Shown here: one piece after another, positions 42,636 through 51,459 of the stretch | Layout of the letters: each line of letters begins with the position of its first letter | Numbering within the stretch: the stretch's first letter is position 1 | Assembly (NCBI GenBank): GCA_944326425.1 | Contig: CALVDX010000006.1 | Coordinates: forward strand, 1-64,000 | Length of the DNA stretch: 64,000 nt | Direction: 5' to 3' | Origin: Candidatus Gastranaerophilales bacterium | GTDB taxonomy: Bacteria; Cyanobacteriota; Vampirovibrionia; Gastranaerophilales; Gastranaerophilaceae | Translations under genes and position numbers: made by a program | Notes under the pieces: model-generated | The model's database searches: none | Told to the model about the DNA's origin: nothing | Seen by the model: the letters and a program-made list of their open reading frames with translations, nothing else

Positions 42636-43168
42636 TGAATATCTATTATTCCGCTTAATTTAGTAATATTTTCCTCGTATTTATTTTTAAATTTATCCCA
42701 AAAAATATTTTCTGTCCACATAATAAGAGCACTCTCATTATTATCCTGATAATACCCTTTTCTGACACCAAAAGCCTGAAATCCGTACTTTTCATACATA
42801 GATATGGCAGGAATATTACTTTCCCTGACTTCTAAGGTGAGATATTTAACTTTTTTTTGATAACAGTCATCAAGAATCGCTTTTAATAACGCTTCTCCAA
42901 TATGACGCCGTGTAAACTCTGGAGCAACAGCAATTGTAGTAATGTGTGCCTCATCAATAATACACCAGTATCCTGCAAAACCTGCAAGTGTCCCGTCAGC
43001 ATTTCTGGCTATATAATACTGTGCAAGCTTATTCTGAAGCTCGCTATAAAAAGATTCCTTTGACCAATGGTGTGTACCATAAGCCTTCCTGGCTATTTCA
43101 TCTACTTCATCAATATCTTCTTTTTCCAGAGGTTGTATGTAAATTCTGAGTTTATTTTCTACGGACAT
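42632..43168 (-). CDS. rimI: GNAT acetyltransferase, RimI type
   Basis: The 178-residue protein has the RimI pattern HWSKESFYSELQNKLAQYY, EAHITTIAVAPEFTRRHIGE (acetyl-CoA loop, R-R-x-I-G), LTLEVRESNIPAISMYEKYG, and YYQDNNESALIMW. RimI acetylates the N-terminal Ala of ribosomal protein S18 and related N termini. I use the ATG at 43168; a longer frame begins with TTG at 43180 inside the upstream gene. A C-terminal extension of about 25 residues goes beyond the usual end. It overlaps both neighbours, indicating translational coupling. Confidence 0.9.
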   Translation of the reverse strand: MSVENKLRIYIQPLEKEDIDEVDEIARKAYGTHHWSKESFYSELQNKLAQYYIARNADGTLAGFAGYWCIIDEAHITTIAVAPEFTRRHIGEALLKAILDDCYQKKVKYLTLEVRESNIPAISMYEKYGFQAFGVRKGYYQDNNESALIMWTENIFWDKFKNKYEENITKLSGIIDIQ

Positions 43169-43434
43169 AGGCTTTCCCAATCAATATCATCTTCCGTCTC
43201 TTCACCGGGTTCAACTATATGTTCCCCATCTTCCAACATTAGCATTAACATAAGCTTTAATTGGGTTTTATAATTTTCAAGTGCTTTTTCACGGGTCTTT
43301 GCACAAAAAGTAAAACTTGGTATTTCCTTTATTTCAACATAATAATACGGATTTCCGTTAAAATCTAAATCGGTGCCTTCAATTAAGGTCCAATCAAGAT
43401 TCATATAATAATCTAAGTTTTTTTCTTGTTCCAT
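43159..43434 (-). CDS. HicB-like small protein
   Basis: The 91-residue acidic protein has PYYYVEIKEIPSFTFCAKTR followed by EKALENYKTQL. This resembles the partial RNase-H-like fold of HicB antitoxins (a beta hairpin, then 'T-x-E-A-L' helix). A Leu-Met repeat (LMLMLML) and an acidic tail follow. No HicA toxin is next to it, and its gene overlaps rimI by 10 nt, so it is more likely a solitary HicB-fold protein than part of a toxin-antitoxin pair. Confidence 0.5.
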   Translation of the reverse strand: MEQEKNLDYYMNLDWTLIEGTDLDFNGNPYYYVEIKEIPSFTFCAKTREKALENYKTQLKLMLMLMLEDGEHIVEPGEETEDDIDWESLCP

Positions 43435-43439
43435 ATTCC

Positions 43440-43973
43440 CTACAAAGAATTTTTACTTAACGGCTGGGTAATCATAATACCTTCCCCGCCAAATACATCT
43501 GTCTGCACTCCGTTAATAAATAAATATGTCGGTTTATCAGTATTCAATTCAACTGTTTCTATTATCTGGTTCAGTTTTTTATAAATGCTTTCTGTTCCTC
43601 CGCCTGTATTAAAAGCAGGAGTTAAATCAATTATATTTTTATCTTCTTCCTGGATTATCGCAAGTATTTTGGTATCAACAGGGATTTCGGAGTATGTGTT
43701 AAATATACGCTGAATGTCAGAAGGCCCTTCTACAAGTTTTCTAACCGCAAATTCAAATCTTGTTTGCTTTAAGTTTGCTTCATAATTATACTTAATTATT
43801 TTATCTTCTCCGTTTTTTCCAAGGAAACAAACAGATACACCATCTTTAATTAATGCAGGGAAAAAGTCATAACGGTTTATCCACACAAAAGCGCCTGCTG
43901 CACATATTATTGCCGCCAATATTAACAAAATAATAATCTCTATCGGGTTGCTTTTCTTATTTTTCTTTTTCAT
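43440..43973 (-). CDS. Membrane-anchored GerMN-domain protein
   Basis: The 177-residue protein has a Lys-rich N terminus and a membrane anchor (about 11-32). A GerMN domain (about 60-170) follows with FAVRKLVEGPSDIQRIF, the IPVDTKIL turn, IDLTPAFNTGGGTESIYKKL and a FINGVQTD...GGEG end. GerMN domains occur in spore germination GerM and in envelope lipoproteins such as LpqB; here an envelope role is likely since no sporulation genes are seen. Its start overlaps the stop of the upstream secreted protein (TAATG). Confidence 0.8.
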   Translation of the reverse strand: MKKKNKKSNPIEIIILLILAAIICAAGAFVWINRYDFFPALIKDGVSVCFLGKNGEDKIIKYNYEANLKQTRFEFAVRKLVEGPSDIQRIFNTYSEIPVDTKILAIIQEEDKNIIDLTPAFNTGGGTESIYKKLNQIIETVELNTDKPTYLFINGVQTDVFGGEGIMITQPLSKNSL

Positions 43974-44770
43974 TACTTGTCCTTATATACTTTTATGATA
44001 CCAGATATTTGAATTTTGTCATCAACTATATTAACCTGCTTTATTGATACTTTGACATTAGCATTTCCCAAATCCTTTACAACGTAGTTAACCGGATTTA
44101 ATCTGTCAATAATATATAAAATATCATCTGACAATCCCATTTTTAATTTTTTATTAAACTTTATATTATATAACCCTGTTTTATACCCATCAGAATAAAT
44201 ATCCGTTGAAATCCTAACATTAAAAGAAGCTCCTATCAAATCGGACTTAACCAACAATTTAATAAAAAGTCTGTTATATTCACAATAAATATCAACATTG
44301 CTAATTCTGAAGATCGGTGACATTTTATTATTGATTTTTGAAATTTCAGCTTTATAAGCTTCTGATGCAAGAATTGTCTTTATATCATCATTATTAAGTT
44401 CAAGAGAATACTCTGCCAGTATATGTGTTAAGATTTTAATGTGTTCTATATTGCGAATATCCAATCTGTTGTTTTCGGTAATTGTTTGGGCATAAATTTT
44501 AGAAATACTCATACCATCAAAATTAAGATTTTTACCCTCCATAATAACCGACTTAAAAATACCATTTCTCAATGCCTTTGCACCATACGAAACAATTTGA
44601 ATTCTTATATCACCGCTGGTGATTTTTTGAACTTCAATTGAGAGAACATGTTCAAGTATTTTAGACTGAATATAATTAAGAGGGCCGCGAAAACCTAAAT
44701 CTTCGTCCCGTGCATAAGTTAAATTTGTTGATAAGCAAATAAACAACAGTATAATTAAAAGTTTTTTCAT
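43973..44770 (-). CDS. Secreted LmeA-like (DUF2993) protein
   Basis: The 265-residue protein has a signal peptide (MKKLLIILLFICLSTNLTYA, cleavage about 20). Repeated amphipathic strands follow (GIFKSVIMEGKNLNFDGMSI, VKVSIKQVNIVDDKIQISG) as in DUF2993/LmeA-like lipid-binding proteins, a family common in Cyanobacteria and Actinobacteria. It is likely periplasmic, perhaps binding phospholipid. It is coupled to the GerMN gene by a TAATG overlap. Minus-strand TATAAT ends 6 nt before the ATG with no ribosome binding site. Family assignment is moderate. Confidence 0.55.
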   Translation of the reverse strand: MKKLLIILLFICLSTNLTYARDEDLGFRGPLNYIQSKILEHVLSIEVQKITSGDIRIQIVSYGAKALRNGIFKSVIMEGKNLNFDGMSISKIYAQTITENNRLDIRNIEHIKILTHILAEYSLELNNDDIKTILASEAYKAEISKINNKMSPIFRISNVDIYCEYNRLFIKLLVKSDLIGASFNVRISTDIYSDGYKTGLYNIKFNKKLKMGLSDDILYIIDRLNPVNYVVKDLGNANVKVSIKQVNIVDDKIQISGIIKVYKDK

Positions 44771-44776
44771 AACAGA

Positions 44777-44782
44777 ATTATA
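44777..44782 (-). promoter_or_regulatory. -10 element of the LmeA-like gene, leaderless geometry
   Basis: TATAAT, then TCTGTT, then the ATG at 44770 on the minus strand. Confidence 0.5.
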
Positions 44783-44822
44783 ACATTAATACAAAAATTA
44801 AGCTTTTGTTGTTTAAAAATAA

Positions 44823-44849
44823 AAAAGGGGAACATTCAGTTCCCCTTTT
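44823..44849 (-). terminator. Terminator of the SLH protein gene
   Basis: AAAAGGGGAAC (44823-44833) pairs with GTTCCCCTTTT (44839-44849). On the minus strand it is followed by a T-rich run. Confidence 0.85.
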
Positions 44850-44870
44850 AATCCTTTTTTATTATTACAA

Positions 44871-46289
44871 TTAAAATATAATTGTTAATTCTTCATCAGG
44901 ATTTAAGCTTGAATTGTTAGAGCAGCTTGGAACTATGCAATAAACAATATCATCACAAAGTTCATAAACTACACCAAATGTTCCTGATACAACAACTTTA
45001 GTTATATCAAACACACCTTTGAAAATAGTAACAATTCCTTGACCGAAACTTGCGACACCGCGTCCCGGATGTAAGCAGCAAGTTTCAACAAAAGTGTTAC
45101 TTAAGTTGTCGCCTAATTGTTCGAGACCATTTCCGGCAACATCAACGATTGCACCGCCTGAACGACCTACAACACCAACAACTCTGCCTGCTGCGCTAAA
45201 CGGAAGCCCGAGAATTCTTGCAATGATATTAGGATTCTTTGTAACATCAGCATCAACACCTTGTACTCTCTTTGGTAATTCTTTTACACAATCACCATTT
45301 GTAATTGTTAAGAATTTAACCTTAACAAATCCGGGATTTTTAACACCGGGTCTGTTAACAGCAACAACTTTACCTTTTACAATAGAACCTGCAGGGAATG
45401 CAACCCCGTCTATTGTTGCAGCTTCTGTTGTTTTAGCCTGGAATGCATCACCGATATTTGAGTGTTTAGCGCTAATCCTGTCAAGCATTCTTACCTTAAC
45501 TGAACCTAAAGAAGCAGGACACGCATCAGCAAAACCGCTGTTTTCTGTTAAAGAATCCCAGTTTGCTCTTAAAGAGCTTACAAGATAAGCAACTTGTTCT
45601 TTTGTTAAAAATTCATTTTCAACAACTCCTTTTTGATCAGGAAGTGCTTTTAACAAGCCTGAAGCAATAACTTCATTAGTACAGCCTTCTGCCCAGGTCG
45701 GAATATACTTAACCTCTGAACCTGCATAAATTGGTGTACCTTGTGAATGTTCAACATTAATTAATTGAGCAACTGTTGCAAAAACTTCGGCCTTTGTTAT
45801 CGGTTGATCCGGTTTGAATACACCTGAAGGATAACCAATCATAATACCTTTTTCAGTAACTCTGTAAATGTAATCTTTTGCCCAGTACTGATCATTAATA
45901 TCAGAATACGGATTGTAATTTTCAGGAGTTACTACATCAAGCCCTTCTGCAAGTATAGCAGCTACTTCTGAACGCATAGTCGGGGCATTAATTTTCATTT
46001 TGCCAAGCCCGGCATCCTCATGTTTTTTGGAAACTTTCTTTAAAACATCTTTAGCTTTCCCTGCAATAAGGACATTTTCCTTTTTGTTGACTTTTAATGC
46101 AAAATTCGGTTTCAAAGCCTTAGCACCCGTTACATAAACAGAATCAGCATCAACTAATGCCTGAGCCTGTGAACGAAAAAGTGTAGGGTGCGCATAGGTT
46201 TCTACACTCGGAATCTTGTGGCAGGGACCAGCCTGTGCAATAGATGCAACCCCTAAAACCACAACTGCGGTAGTCAAAAATTTTTTCAT
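44871..46289 (-). CDS. Secreted S-layer-homology (SLH) protein
   Basis: The 472-residue protein has a signal peptide (MKKFLTTAVVVLGVASIAQA). A region before it is followed by an SLH domain (about 122-182; YSDINDQYWAKDYIYRVTEK, GVFKPDQPITKAEVFATVA) and a weaker second repeat (about 190-245). A beta domain (about 280-350; VAFPAGSIVKGKVVAVN) like one in the 252-residue protein at 55861 follows. A Gly-rich region and a Cys-containing tail end the protein. SLH domains anchor proteins to the cell wall, as in cyanobacterial porins. It has a good ribosome binding site (AGGAGAAG) and a long 5' hairpin, and a strong terminator follows. Probably abundant, by inference. Confidence 0.85.
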   Translation of the reverse strand: MKKFLTTAVVVLGVASIAQAGPCHKIPSVETYAHPTLFRSQAQALVDADSVYVTGAKALKPNFALKVNKKENVLIAGKAKDVLKKVSKKHEDAGLGKMKINAPTMRSEVAAILAEGLDVVTPENYNPYSDINDQYWAKDYIYRVTEKGIMIGYPSGVFKPDQPITKAEVFATVAQLINVEHSQGTPIYAGSEVKYIPTWAEGCTNEVIASGLLKALPDQKGVVENEFLTKEQVAYLVSSLRANWDSLTENSGFADACPASLGSVKVRMLDRISAKHSNIGDAFQAKTTEAATIDGVAFPAGSIVKGKVVAVNRPGVKNPGFVKVKFLTITNGDCVKELPKRVQGVDADVTKNPNIIARILGLPFSAAGRVVGVVGRSGGAIVDVAGNGLEQLGDNLSNTFVETCCLHPGRGVASFGQGIVTIFKGVFDITKVVVSGTFGVVYELCDDIVYCIVPSCSNNSSLNPDEELTIIF

Positions 46290-46310
46290 ATTTCTTCTCC
46301 TATCCTACTT

Positions 46311-46339
46311 CTTATTTTTAACAACAGTTTAAAAATAAG
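46311..46339 (-). promoter_or_regulatory. 5' leader hairpin of the SLH protein mRNA
   Basis: An 11-bp perfect stem, CTTATTTTTAA with TTAAAAATAAG, 7-nt loop, lies 11 nt upstream of the AGGAGAAG ribosome binding site. It could stabilise the message; this is inference. Confidence 0.4.
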
Positions 46340-46512
46340 TTCATGGTTATTATCCTGTAACGATACGGGTTTGTCAAGCCTGTTTAACACACTTTACCTG
46401 TATCTAGCGCAACCAGAGAACTAAAATATTAAGATTTGTAAAATTTTTCAGCAAAAAGTAAATTTATATACGAGTTATACACTTTATATATTTAAGCACA
46501 GGATTATTAAGT

Positions 46513-48114
46513 ATGCCTACGGAGAATTATTTAGAACAACTTAATAAAAATCAAAGTATTAACCCGGAATTTGCACCTGTTACACCTGGTACATTACAAG
46601 GAAGCGATCCGGCTAAAACTGTTATTCCAATGGTATCAGAAGATGCTATTGATACGGATATGTCCGATAAAATTGTTTTCTGTCATTTCTTTACCCCCAA
46701 TTGCGATGCTATTGATACGGATATGTCTGATAAAATTGATAAAGCAGAAAATGTTAACGAAACAAAACCGCTCAAAGAACCGGAAAAAAAAGAAAAAACC
46801 GGGTTCTTCGGCAAGATTAAAAAAGGATTTAATGAGGTTGTAAACGCTGTAGAACAAGGTGTTAAAAACGTCGTAATTAAAGCAAACGAATGGCTTGATA
46901 TTAAAGCTATTCACGATGAAATCAGAACCTGGGACTTAAGTGATGATAACAAACGTGCAGCCGCTATTGCGAGTGCAAAATCAAAAATTGAAGAAATTAA
47001 GGCCAGAGCAGGAGAATATACAGCGGAAATCAAAGATGCAATTAAACAATTAGAAACAGCTATAGAATTAATAGGAAACTATGATGATGATGTCAGAACC
47101 GGTTTAGCAAGACAATTACCTAATATGCAGGATGAAAATCAAGCACCAATTGCAGAAAATATCGCTCAACATTCTGATACAGATGAACCAACCCGCGAAG
47201 TCATTAAACAAATGCCAAATTGTGCAGTTGAACAACAGGCTGAAATTGTTAATGCTACAACGAGAGGGATTGTTGCAAACCAGAATTATACAGATGAAAC
47301 AAAAACATCATTAGGTATTGAAACAGCAAGACAAATCATAAACTTAGATGAAACACAACAGGCTAAAGCGTATGAATGTACTGCTAACAATATGCACGAA
47401 TATGAAAAAGTTGTAGACGAAGTTACCAATCAGGTTGCAAATGTTGCTTCTGAAAAAGTAAGACAGGAAGCTGTTGAAAGATTACAAAAATCAGAACATG
47501 AGAATGTAAAAGCTTCATTTACACCGGAAAATATTAAAAAAGTACAAGAAGAATACAGACATAGACTCGGGGTTGAAGAAAAGACAACAGAAGAACTCCA
47601 ACAAGAATTTACAACAGACTCAGAACAAGAAAACAATACCAAACAAACTAATATAACAGATGAAACTGCTGTAACAACCGCCCCCAAAAAAACAGTAAAA
47701 GAAACACCCGCACAACCGGATACTGTCTTAAAAGATACGACAGTACAAACACAGGATTGTTTCAACAGTGAAGAAGTCTCCGGTGTAAGCACAAGATATA
47801 TAAGTACACCAAAAGCGAAAAATACAACAAACAGTATTCAAAGCTTCAAAGAGTGCAGAACACTCGCCGATGTTGAATACGTCATTAAAAACGCACCTAA
47901 AGAAGAAGTTAAAAAATTCTACGAAAGACTTAATGCAAGTCAAAAGTTAGGTTTATTTAAGAAAACACAAGTACCGGAAATTCAATTACATATGCTTAAA
48001 CACGGTATGGTAAAATATGAAGAAGTACGAAATAATTTATTACCGGCCGTAAGCAGCAAACTTGCAGTATATACACTTAACCATGATATTGAGGATGCAG
48101 TTAAGTTAATATAA
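46513..48114 (+). CDS. Large helical protein of unknown function with internal duplication
   Basis: The 533-residue protein has no signal peptide. It is acidic and mostly helical (for example IKKGFNEVVNAVEQGVKNVV, ASAKSKIEEIKARAG), with coiled-coil-prone stretches through about residue 370. A Thr/Glu-rich linker and a C-terminal helical domain (about 445-533) follow. DAIDTDMSDKI occurs twice (44-54 and 65-75) through a 63-bp direct duplication. AGGA lies before the ATG. It is divergent from the SLH gene and ends at a bidirectional terminator. No family recognised; Lys/Glu-rich helices suggest a scaffold or surface-associated role, uncertain. Confidence 0.55.
   Translation: MPTENYLEQLNKNQSINPEFAPVTPGTLQGSDPAKTVIPMVSEDAIDTDMSDKIVFCHFFTPNCDAIDTDMSDKIDKAENVNETKPLKEPEKKEKTGFFGKIKKGFNEVVNAVEQGVKNVVIKANEWLDIKAIHDEIRTWDLSDDNKRAAAIASAKSKIEEIKARAGEYTAEIKDAIKQLETAIELIGNYDDDVRTGLARQLPNMQDENQAPIAENIAQHSDTDEPTREVIKQMPNCAVEQQAEIVNATTRGIVANQNYTDETKTSLGIETARQIINLDETQQAKAYECTANNMHEYEKVVDEVTNQVANVASEKVRQEAVERLQKSEHENVKASFTPENIKKVQEEYRHRLGVEEKTTEELQQEFTTDSEQENNTKQTNITDETAVTTAPKKTVKETPAQPDTVLKDTTVQTQDCFNSEEVSGVSTRYISTPKAKNTTNSIQSFKECRTLADVEYVIKNAPKEEVKKFYERLNASQKLGLFKKTQVPEIQLHMLKHGMVKYEEVRNNLLPAVSSKLAVYTLNHDIEDAVKLI
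46642..46738 (+). repeat. 34-bp direct repeat flanking a 29-bp insert
   Basis: GATGCTATTGATACGGATAT and the following 14 bp occur at 46642 and again at 46705, with one mismatch in 34. The 29 bp between read, on the minus strand, GCAATTGGGGGTAAAGAAAT, which begins like the dispersed GGGGGTAAATG repeat. The reading frame is kept. Confidence 0.7.
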
Positions 48115-48117
48115 AAT

Positions 48118-48150
48118 AAAGGGACGCACTTTCTACGTCCCTTTTATTTT
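48118..48150. terminator. Bidirectional terminator
   Basis: AAAGGGACG (48118-48126) pairs with CGTCCCTTT (48136-48144), followed by TATTTT. It lies between two convergent genes. Confidence 0.85.
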
Positions 48151-48170
48151 AGATTTACATTTTCCAACTA

Positions 48171-49862
48171 TTACTTAATATTAGAGAATGTCCAAGCGTC
48201 GAATGTCGGAGTTTCAGAAATATTCATTTCTTTTTTCTTTTCACCCGCACTTGTATCATCGTGTGCGATTGGTTTATACAATCTGTTGTAGTATTCAACA
48301 ACCATTCTATCTGAATTGAAATATGCTTCAGAAGTTCTGATTGCTTGTCTCATTAACCTTGCCCATTCCTGTTTATTGTTGTAGTAAGTAGGAATGATCT
48401 GATTTTCGATGATGTTCATAATACATTCATGGTCTTTCCAGTGACGTTCTTCCCACGGCATTTCATCATCAAGTCCTTCGTATTCAACAGTATAACCGTT
48501 GATACCTGTGAATGTACCTTCTACAGCCCAACCATCATAGATTGAAAGGTGGAGCGCACCGTTAGCATTAGCAGACATACCGGAAGTACCGGATGCTTCA
48601 AACGGTCTTAACGGAGTATTTAACCAAACATCAGTACCTCTCTTTAACATGCCTGAAAGCTGCAATTCATATCCCGGAAGAACAACAACGTTCTTTAATG
48701 AATGTGAACGGGTTAAGAGCTTGTTAAACATTTCTTTGCCCATAACGTCATCCGGGTGGAATTTACCGGCAAAGATGATTTGAACTTTATTTTCATCCAA
48801 CAATTTGCCAATTCTGTCTTTGTCCATAAAAATTAACCATGCACGTTTGTAATCGGCAAATCTTCTCGCCCATGTGATAGTTAATACATCGGGGTCAAAT
48901 CTCTTACCTGCAACGTTAGCGATATATTTGAAGAGTTCTTCCTTCATTTCGCGTTTAACTCTGAGCAGGTGATCAAAAGATGCAACACCGCTCATACGTT
49001 TGTCTTGCCAGTAGTGAAGATTTACGGCATTAGTGATTGCTCTAATCGGGCATCTGCCTTCAACCCATTCCCACATTCTGTTTGCAACAAGACCGTGAAG
49101 CTGTGATACAGCGTTTGCAATACGGCTCATTCTTAACGCTGCAACAGTAAGCGAGAAGTTTTCACCGCCGAGTTCAACAGCTTGTTCTCTGGAACATCCG
49201 GCAAAGAAACCTCCGCCTAAAAGTGTATCAACCCAGTGAACTTCGTTACCTGCAGCAACAGGAGTGTGAGTTGTAAATACTGTTTTCTTTTTAACTTCAT
49301 CAAGGTTTCCGTTGTATTGTCTTAAAAGTTCAAATGCTGCAGGAAGTGCGTGACCTTCGTTCATGTGAACAACATCAAAATTGTAACCTGCCGCTTGAAG
49401 AACTCTGATACCTGCAACACCAAGCACAGTTTCCTGAGCAATTCTGATTTTTTCGTTTCCGTCATAGAGTTTGTAAGAAATACTCTTAGCCCAGTCGCTG
49501 TTACCTTCTATATCAGTTGTTAACAGATAAACAGGGCAGGTTCCGAACAATTCCGGCGGAACGAGATATGCTTTAACTTTAACTTTCTCACCGAATGAGT
49601 CAACTTCAACGGTAATACCGGTGTCGGTTAAGAAGTCATAGTACTTTCTGATGTATGCAACTTCAACCTGACCGTTGTGACTAATTCTTTGGTCGTAATA
49701 CCCGTATGACCATAACATTGTTACACCAACCATAGGCATTTGAAGGTAGCCGGCAGATAACATGTGTGAACCGGCAAGAAATCCTAAACCGCCAGAATAA
49801 GTGCTCAATGACTGATCCATTGCAATTTCCATTGAAAAATATGCTACGTTTGGTAATGCCAT
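48171..49862 (-). CDS. GT35 alpha-glucan phosphorylase homologue lacking the PLP lysine
   Basis: The 563-residue protein belongs to the short alpha-glucan phosphorylase family. It starts VAYFSMEIAMDQSLSTYSGG and has VVHMNEGHALPA, FTTHTPVAAGNEVH, WARRFADYKRAWL, and EASGTSGMSANANGALHLS. In active members the last motif reads GTSGMK..., the Lys forming the Schiff base with PLP; here it is Ser430 (TCT codon). The remaining GT-B fold and substrate motifs look intact. It may be a non-phosphorolytic transferase or a regulatory binding protein rather than a phosphorylase. A C-terminal tail from about 540 is variable. It has an AAAGG ribosome binding site. Confidence 0.85.
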   Translation of the reverse strand: MALPNVAYFSMEIAMDQSLSTYSGGLGFLAGSHMLSAGYLQMPMVGVTMLWSYGYYDQRISHNGQVEVAYIRKYYDFLTDTGITVEVDSFGEKVKVKAYLVPPELFGTCPVYLLTTDIEGNSDWAKSISYKLYDGNEKIRIAQETVLGVAGIRVLQAAGYNFDVVHMNEGHALPAAFELLRQYNGNLDEVKKKTVFTTHTPVAAGNEVHWVDTLLGGGFFAGCSREQAVELGGENFSLTVAALRMSRIANAVSQLHGLVANRMWEWVEGRCPIRAITNAVNLHYWQDKRMSGVASFDHLLRVKREMKEELFKYIANVAGKRFDPDVLTITWARRFADYKRAWLIFMDKDRIGKLLDENKVQIIFAGKFHPDDVMGKEMFNKLLTRSHSLKNVVVLPGYELQLSGMLKRGTDVWLNTPLRPFEASGTSGMSANANGALHLSIYDGWAVEGTFTGINGYTVEYEGLDDEMPWEERHWKDHECIMNIIENQIIPTYYNNKQEWARLMRQAIRTSEAYFNSDRMVVEYYNRLYKPIAHDDTSAGEKKKEMNISETPTFDAWTFSNIK

Positions 49863-50073
49863 AATTTTATACCTTTACTTTCTCTACTAACTAAACTAAT
49901 CGGGATTTAAACCCGCTACATGAATATAACAGCAACAAACTATTAAATCAAGCCTTCTTGCAAAGCCATAAGGGTAATTAAAAAAAATTTTATCCCCAAA
50001 AGTGCGAAAATAAGAGATTAGATATATATTAAGTTTTGTTAAGAAATAATACTTTAGGATTAATTCTTGCTAA

Positions 50074-50457
50074 TTACAAGAACTTTTTTAAAACATCAGA
50101 AAGATACCTGTTTAAATTATCTGCCAGTATGTTCAAGGGCTTTACATCAATAAAATCACTATCATCTTTACTGTACTTTACATTATTATCCTGAGTAATG
50201 AGTATTTCCTTTTCACTTTCAGGAGTCCTTTCAGCAATTTTTAAATTATGCTCCCACTCTGTAAAGCACACGCTAAACCTTTTATCCTTTGTTTCCAGGC
50301 GGGGAGTTTCCCCTTCTGGGAATCTGTAAACACAGTTTCCAACGGGTATTCCCTCCTTACCCAAACGTGTAATACGCGCTCTTACCTGATTTACAAGTTG
50401 AATATTTTTACCTGATAATATATACCCCTTAAATGCCGGCTGGTTTTTTACATACAT
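50074..50457 (-). CDS. Small protein with N-terminal AFKG motif
   Basis: The 127-residue protein starts MYVKNQPAFKGYILSGKN, so the recurring P/S-x-F-[KQ]-[AG] motif lies at residues 7-11. The rest is mixed alpha/beta, basic, with no membrane segment. It begins 12 nt after the GT9 gene, with GGGGG before the ATG, and shares its transcript. No family recognised. Confidence 0.5.
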   Translation of the reverse strand: MYVKNQPAFKGYILSGKNIQLVNQVRARITRLGKEGIPVGNCVYRFPEGETPRLETKDKRFSVCFTEWEHNLKIAERTPESEKEILITQDNNVKYSKDDSDFIDVKPLNILADNLNRYLSDVLKKFL

Positions 50458-50469
50458 ATATACCCCCGT

Positions 50470-51453
50470 TTAACCTTGCAGAATTTGCTCAGCTGCCAGT
50501 TTTAAATCAAACTTTAAGCATCCCGGCTCCGTACAACTCTTAGTCCTTCTTTCCCATAAACACGGGCGTAAAGAGCAAGGATAATTATTCATTATCGGAA
50601 TAACTAACCCGTTATCAGGAATTAACTTTGCACAATCAGTAGGACCAAAAAACACAAATGTTTTTGTTCCTACACCGGAAGCAATATGCAGAGGTGCTGA
50701 ATCCGAACATACAAATTTTTCCGCTCCTGATATAAGCTCTGCAAGTGCCTGCAGTGATGAATTTTGTCCGGTCATATCCACATATTTAAGAGTTTTGGGC
50801 AAATTACACTTTATAATGTCTAATACCTCCGCATCATCAATGCCGCCCGTTAAAATTAATTCTTTCCCTTCTATTGCAAGATATCTGATTAATTCTGCCC
50901 AATCATAAGGAGATATCGTTTTTACAATCCCTTGTTTTAAACTCTTTTGACTGACCCCGGGATGTATAAGTATTGTTCCCGTTTTTTTAAACTGTTTTTT
51001 AACCTTATTAAATTCAGGCAAATCCGTAAAGTATGATGTAAACGGAGTTACCAATTCGTGATACATCTTTACAGCATAACGATTTTTGTCAAGAAGTACT
51101 GCACTAGTAAGCAACTTTCTGCTTAAACCTCCTGTATCATACCCCGCGCGGGATTTTATACCGCTCAAAAACAAGAGTATACTTATTAATTTATTTGAAC
51201 CGGAAGATACAACGCAGTCGAATCTTTTCAGCCACATTTTTATAAGCAGTTTAAGCATTCCTATTTTCGACTTTTGTACATAAATAACCTCATCAATTAC
51301 AGAAGTCAGGTCTGTTATACCGGCACTCCGTTCCTCAAGAGCCAGTGTAACTCTGGCATCAGGAAATTCCTTTTTAAATGAAATTATTGAAGGTAAAAAC
51401 AAAATTTCGTCGCCAATACCGCCAAAATTAATAAATAATACTTTTTTCTTCAT
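50470..51453 (-). CDS. GT9 (heptosyltransferase-like) glycosyltransferase
   Basis: The 327-residue GT-B protein starts KVLFINFGGIGDEILFLPSI, the family's N-terminal G-x-GD motif. The C-terminal donor domain has ILIHPGVSQKS, ELILTGGIDDAEV, and FVCSDSAPLHIASGVGTKTFVFFGPTD. GT9 enzymes add heptose or related sugars to lipopolysaccharide core, using ADP-activated donors. Exact donor unknown. Minus-strand TATAAT ends 6 nt before the ATG, and the ATG of comM is only 20 nt away on the other strand, so their promoters overlap. Confidence 0.88.
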   Translation of the reverse strand: MKKKVLFINFGGIGDEILFLPSIISFKKEFPDARVTLALEERSAGITDLTSVIDEVIYVQKSKIGMLKLLIKMWLKRFDCVVSSGSNKLISILLFLSGIKSRAGYDTGGLSRKLLTSAVLLDKNRYAVKMYHELVTPFTSYFTDLPEFNKVKKQFKKTGTILIHPGVSQKSLKQGIVKTISPYDWAELIRYLAIEGKELILTGGIDDAEVLDIIKCNLPKTLKYVDMTGQNSSLQALAELISGAEKFVCSDSAPLHIASGVGTKTFVFFGPTDCAKLIPDNGLVIPIMNNYPCSLRPCLWERRTKSCTEPGCLKFDLKLAAEQILQG

Positions 51454-51459
51454 ATTTGT

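Noticed and set aside
43159-43434. HicAB toxin-antitoxin module
   Set aside because: Only a HicB-like protein is present; no HicA-sized gene lies next to it and the neighbours are rimI and bioY.
43440-43973. Sporulation function for the GerMN protein
   Set aside because: No other sporulation genes occur here, and GerMN domains are also common in non-sporulating envelope proteins. The SpoIIIAA resemblance of the 536-residue ATPase is better explained as Ycf45.
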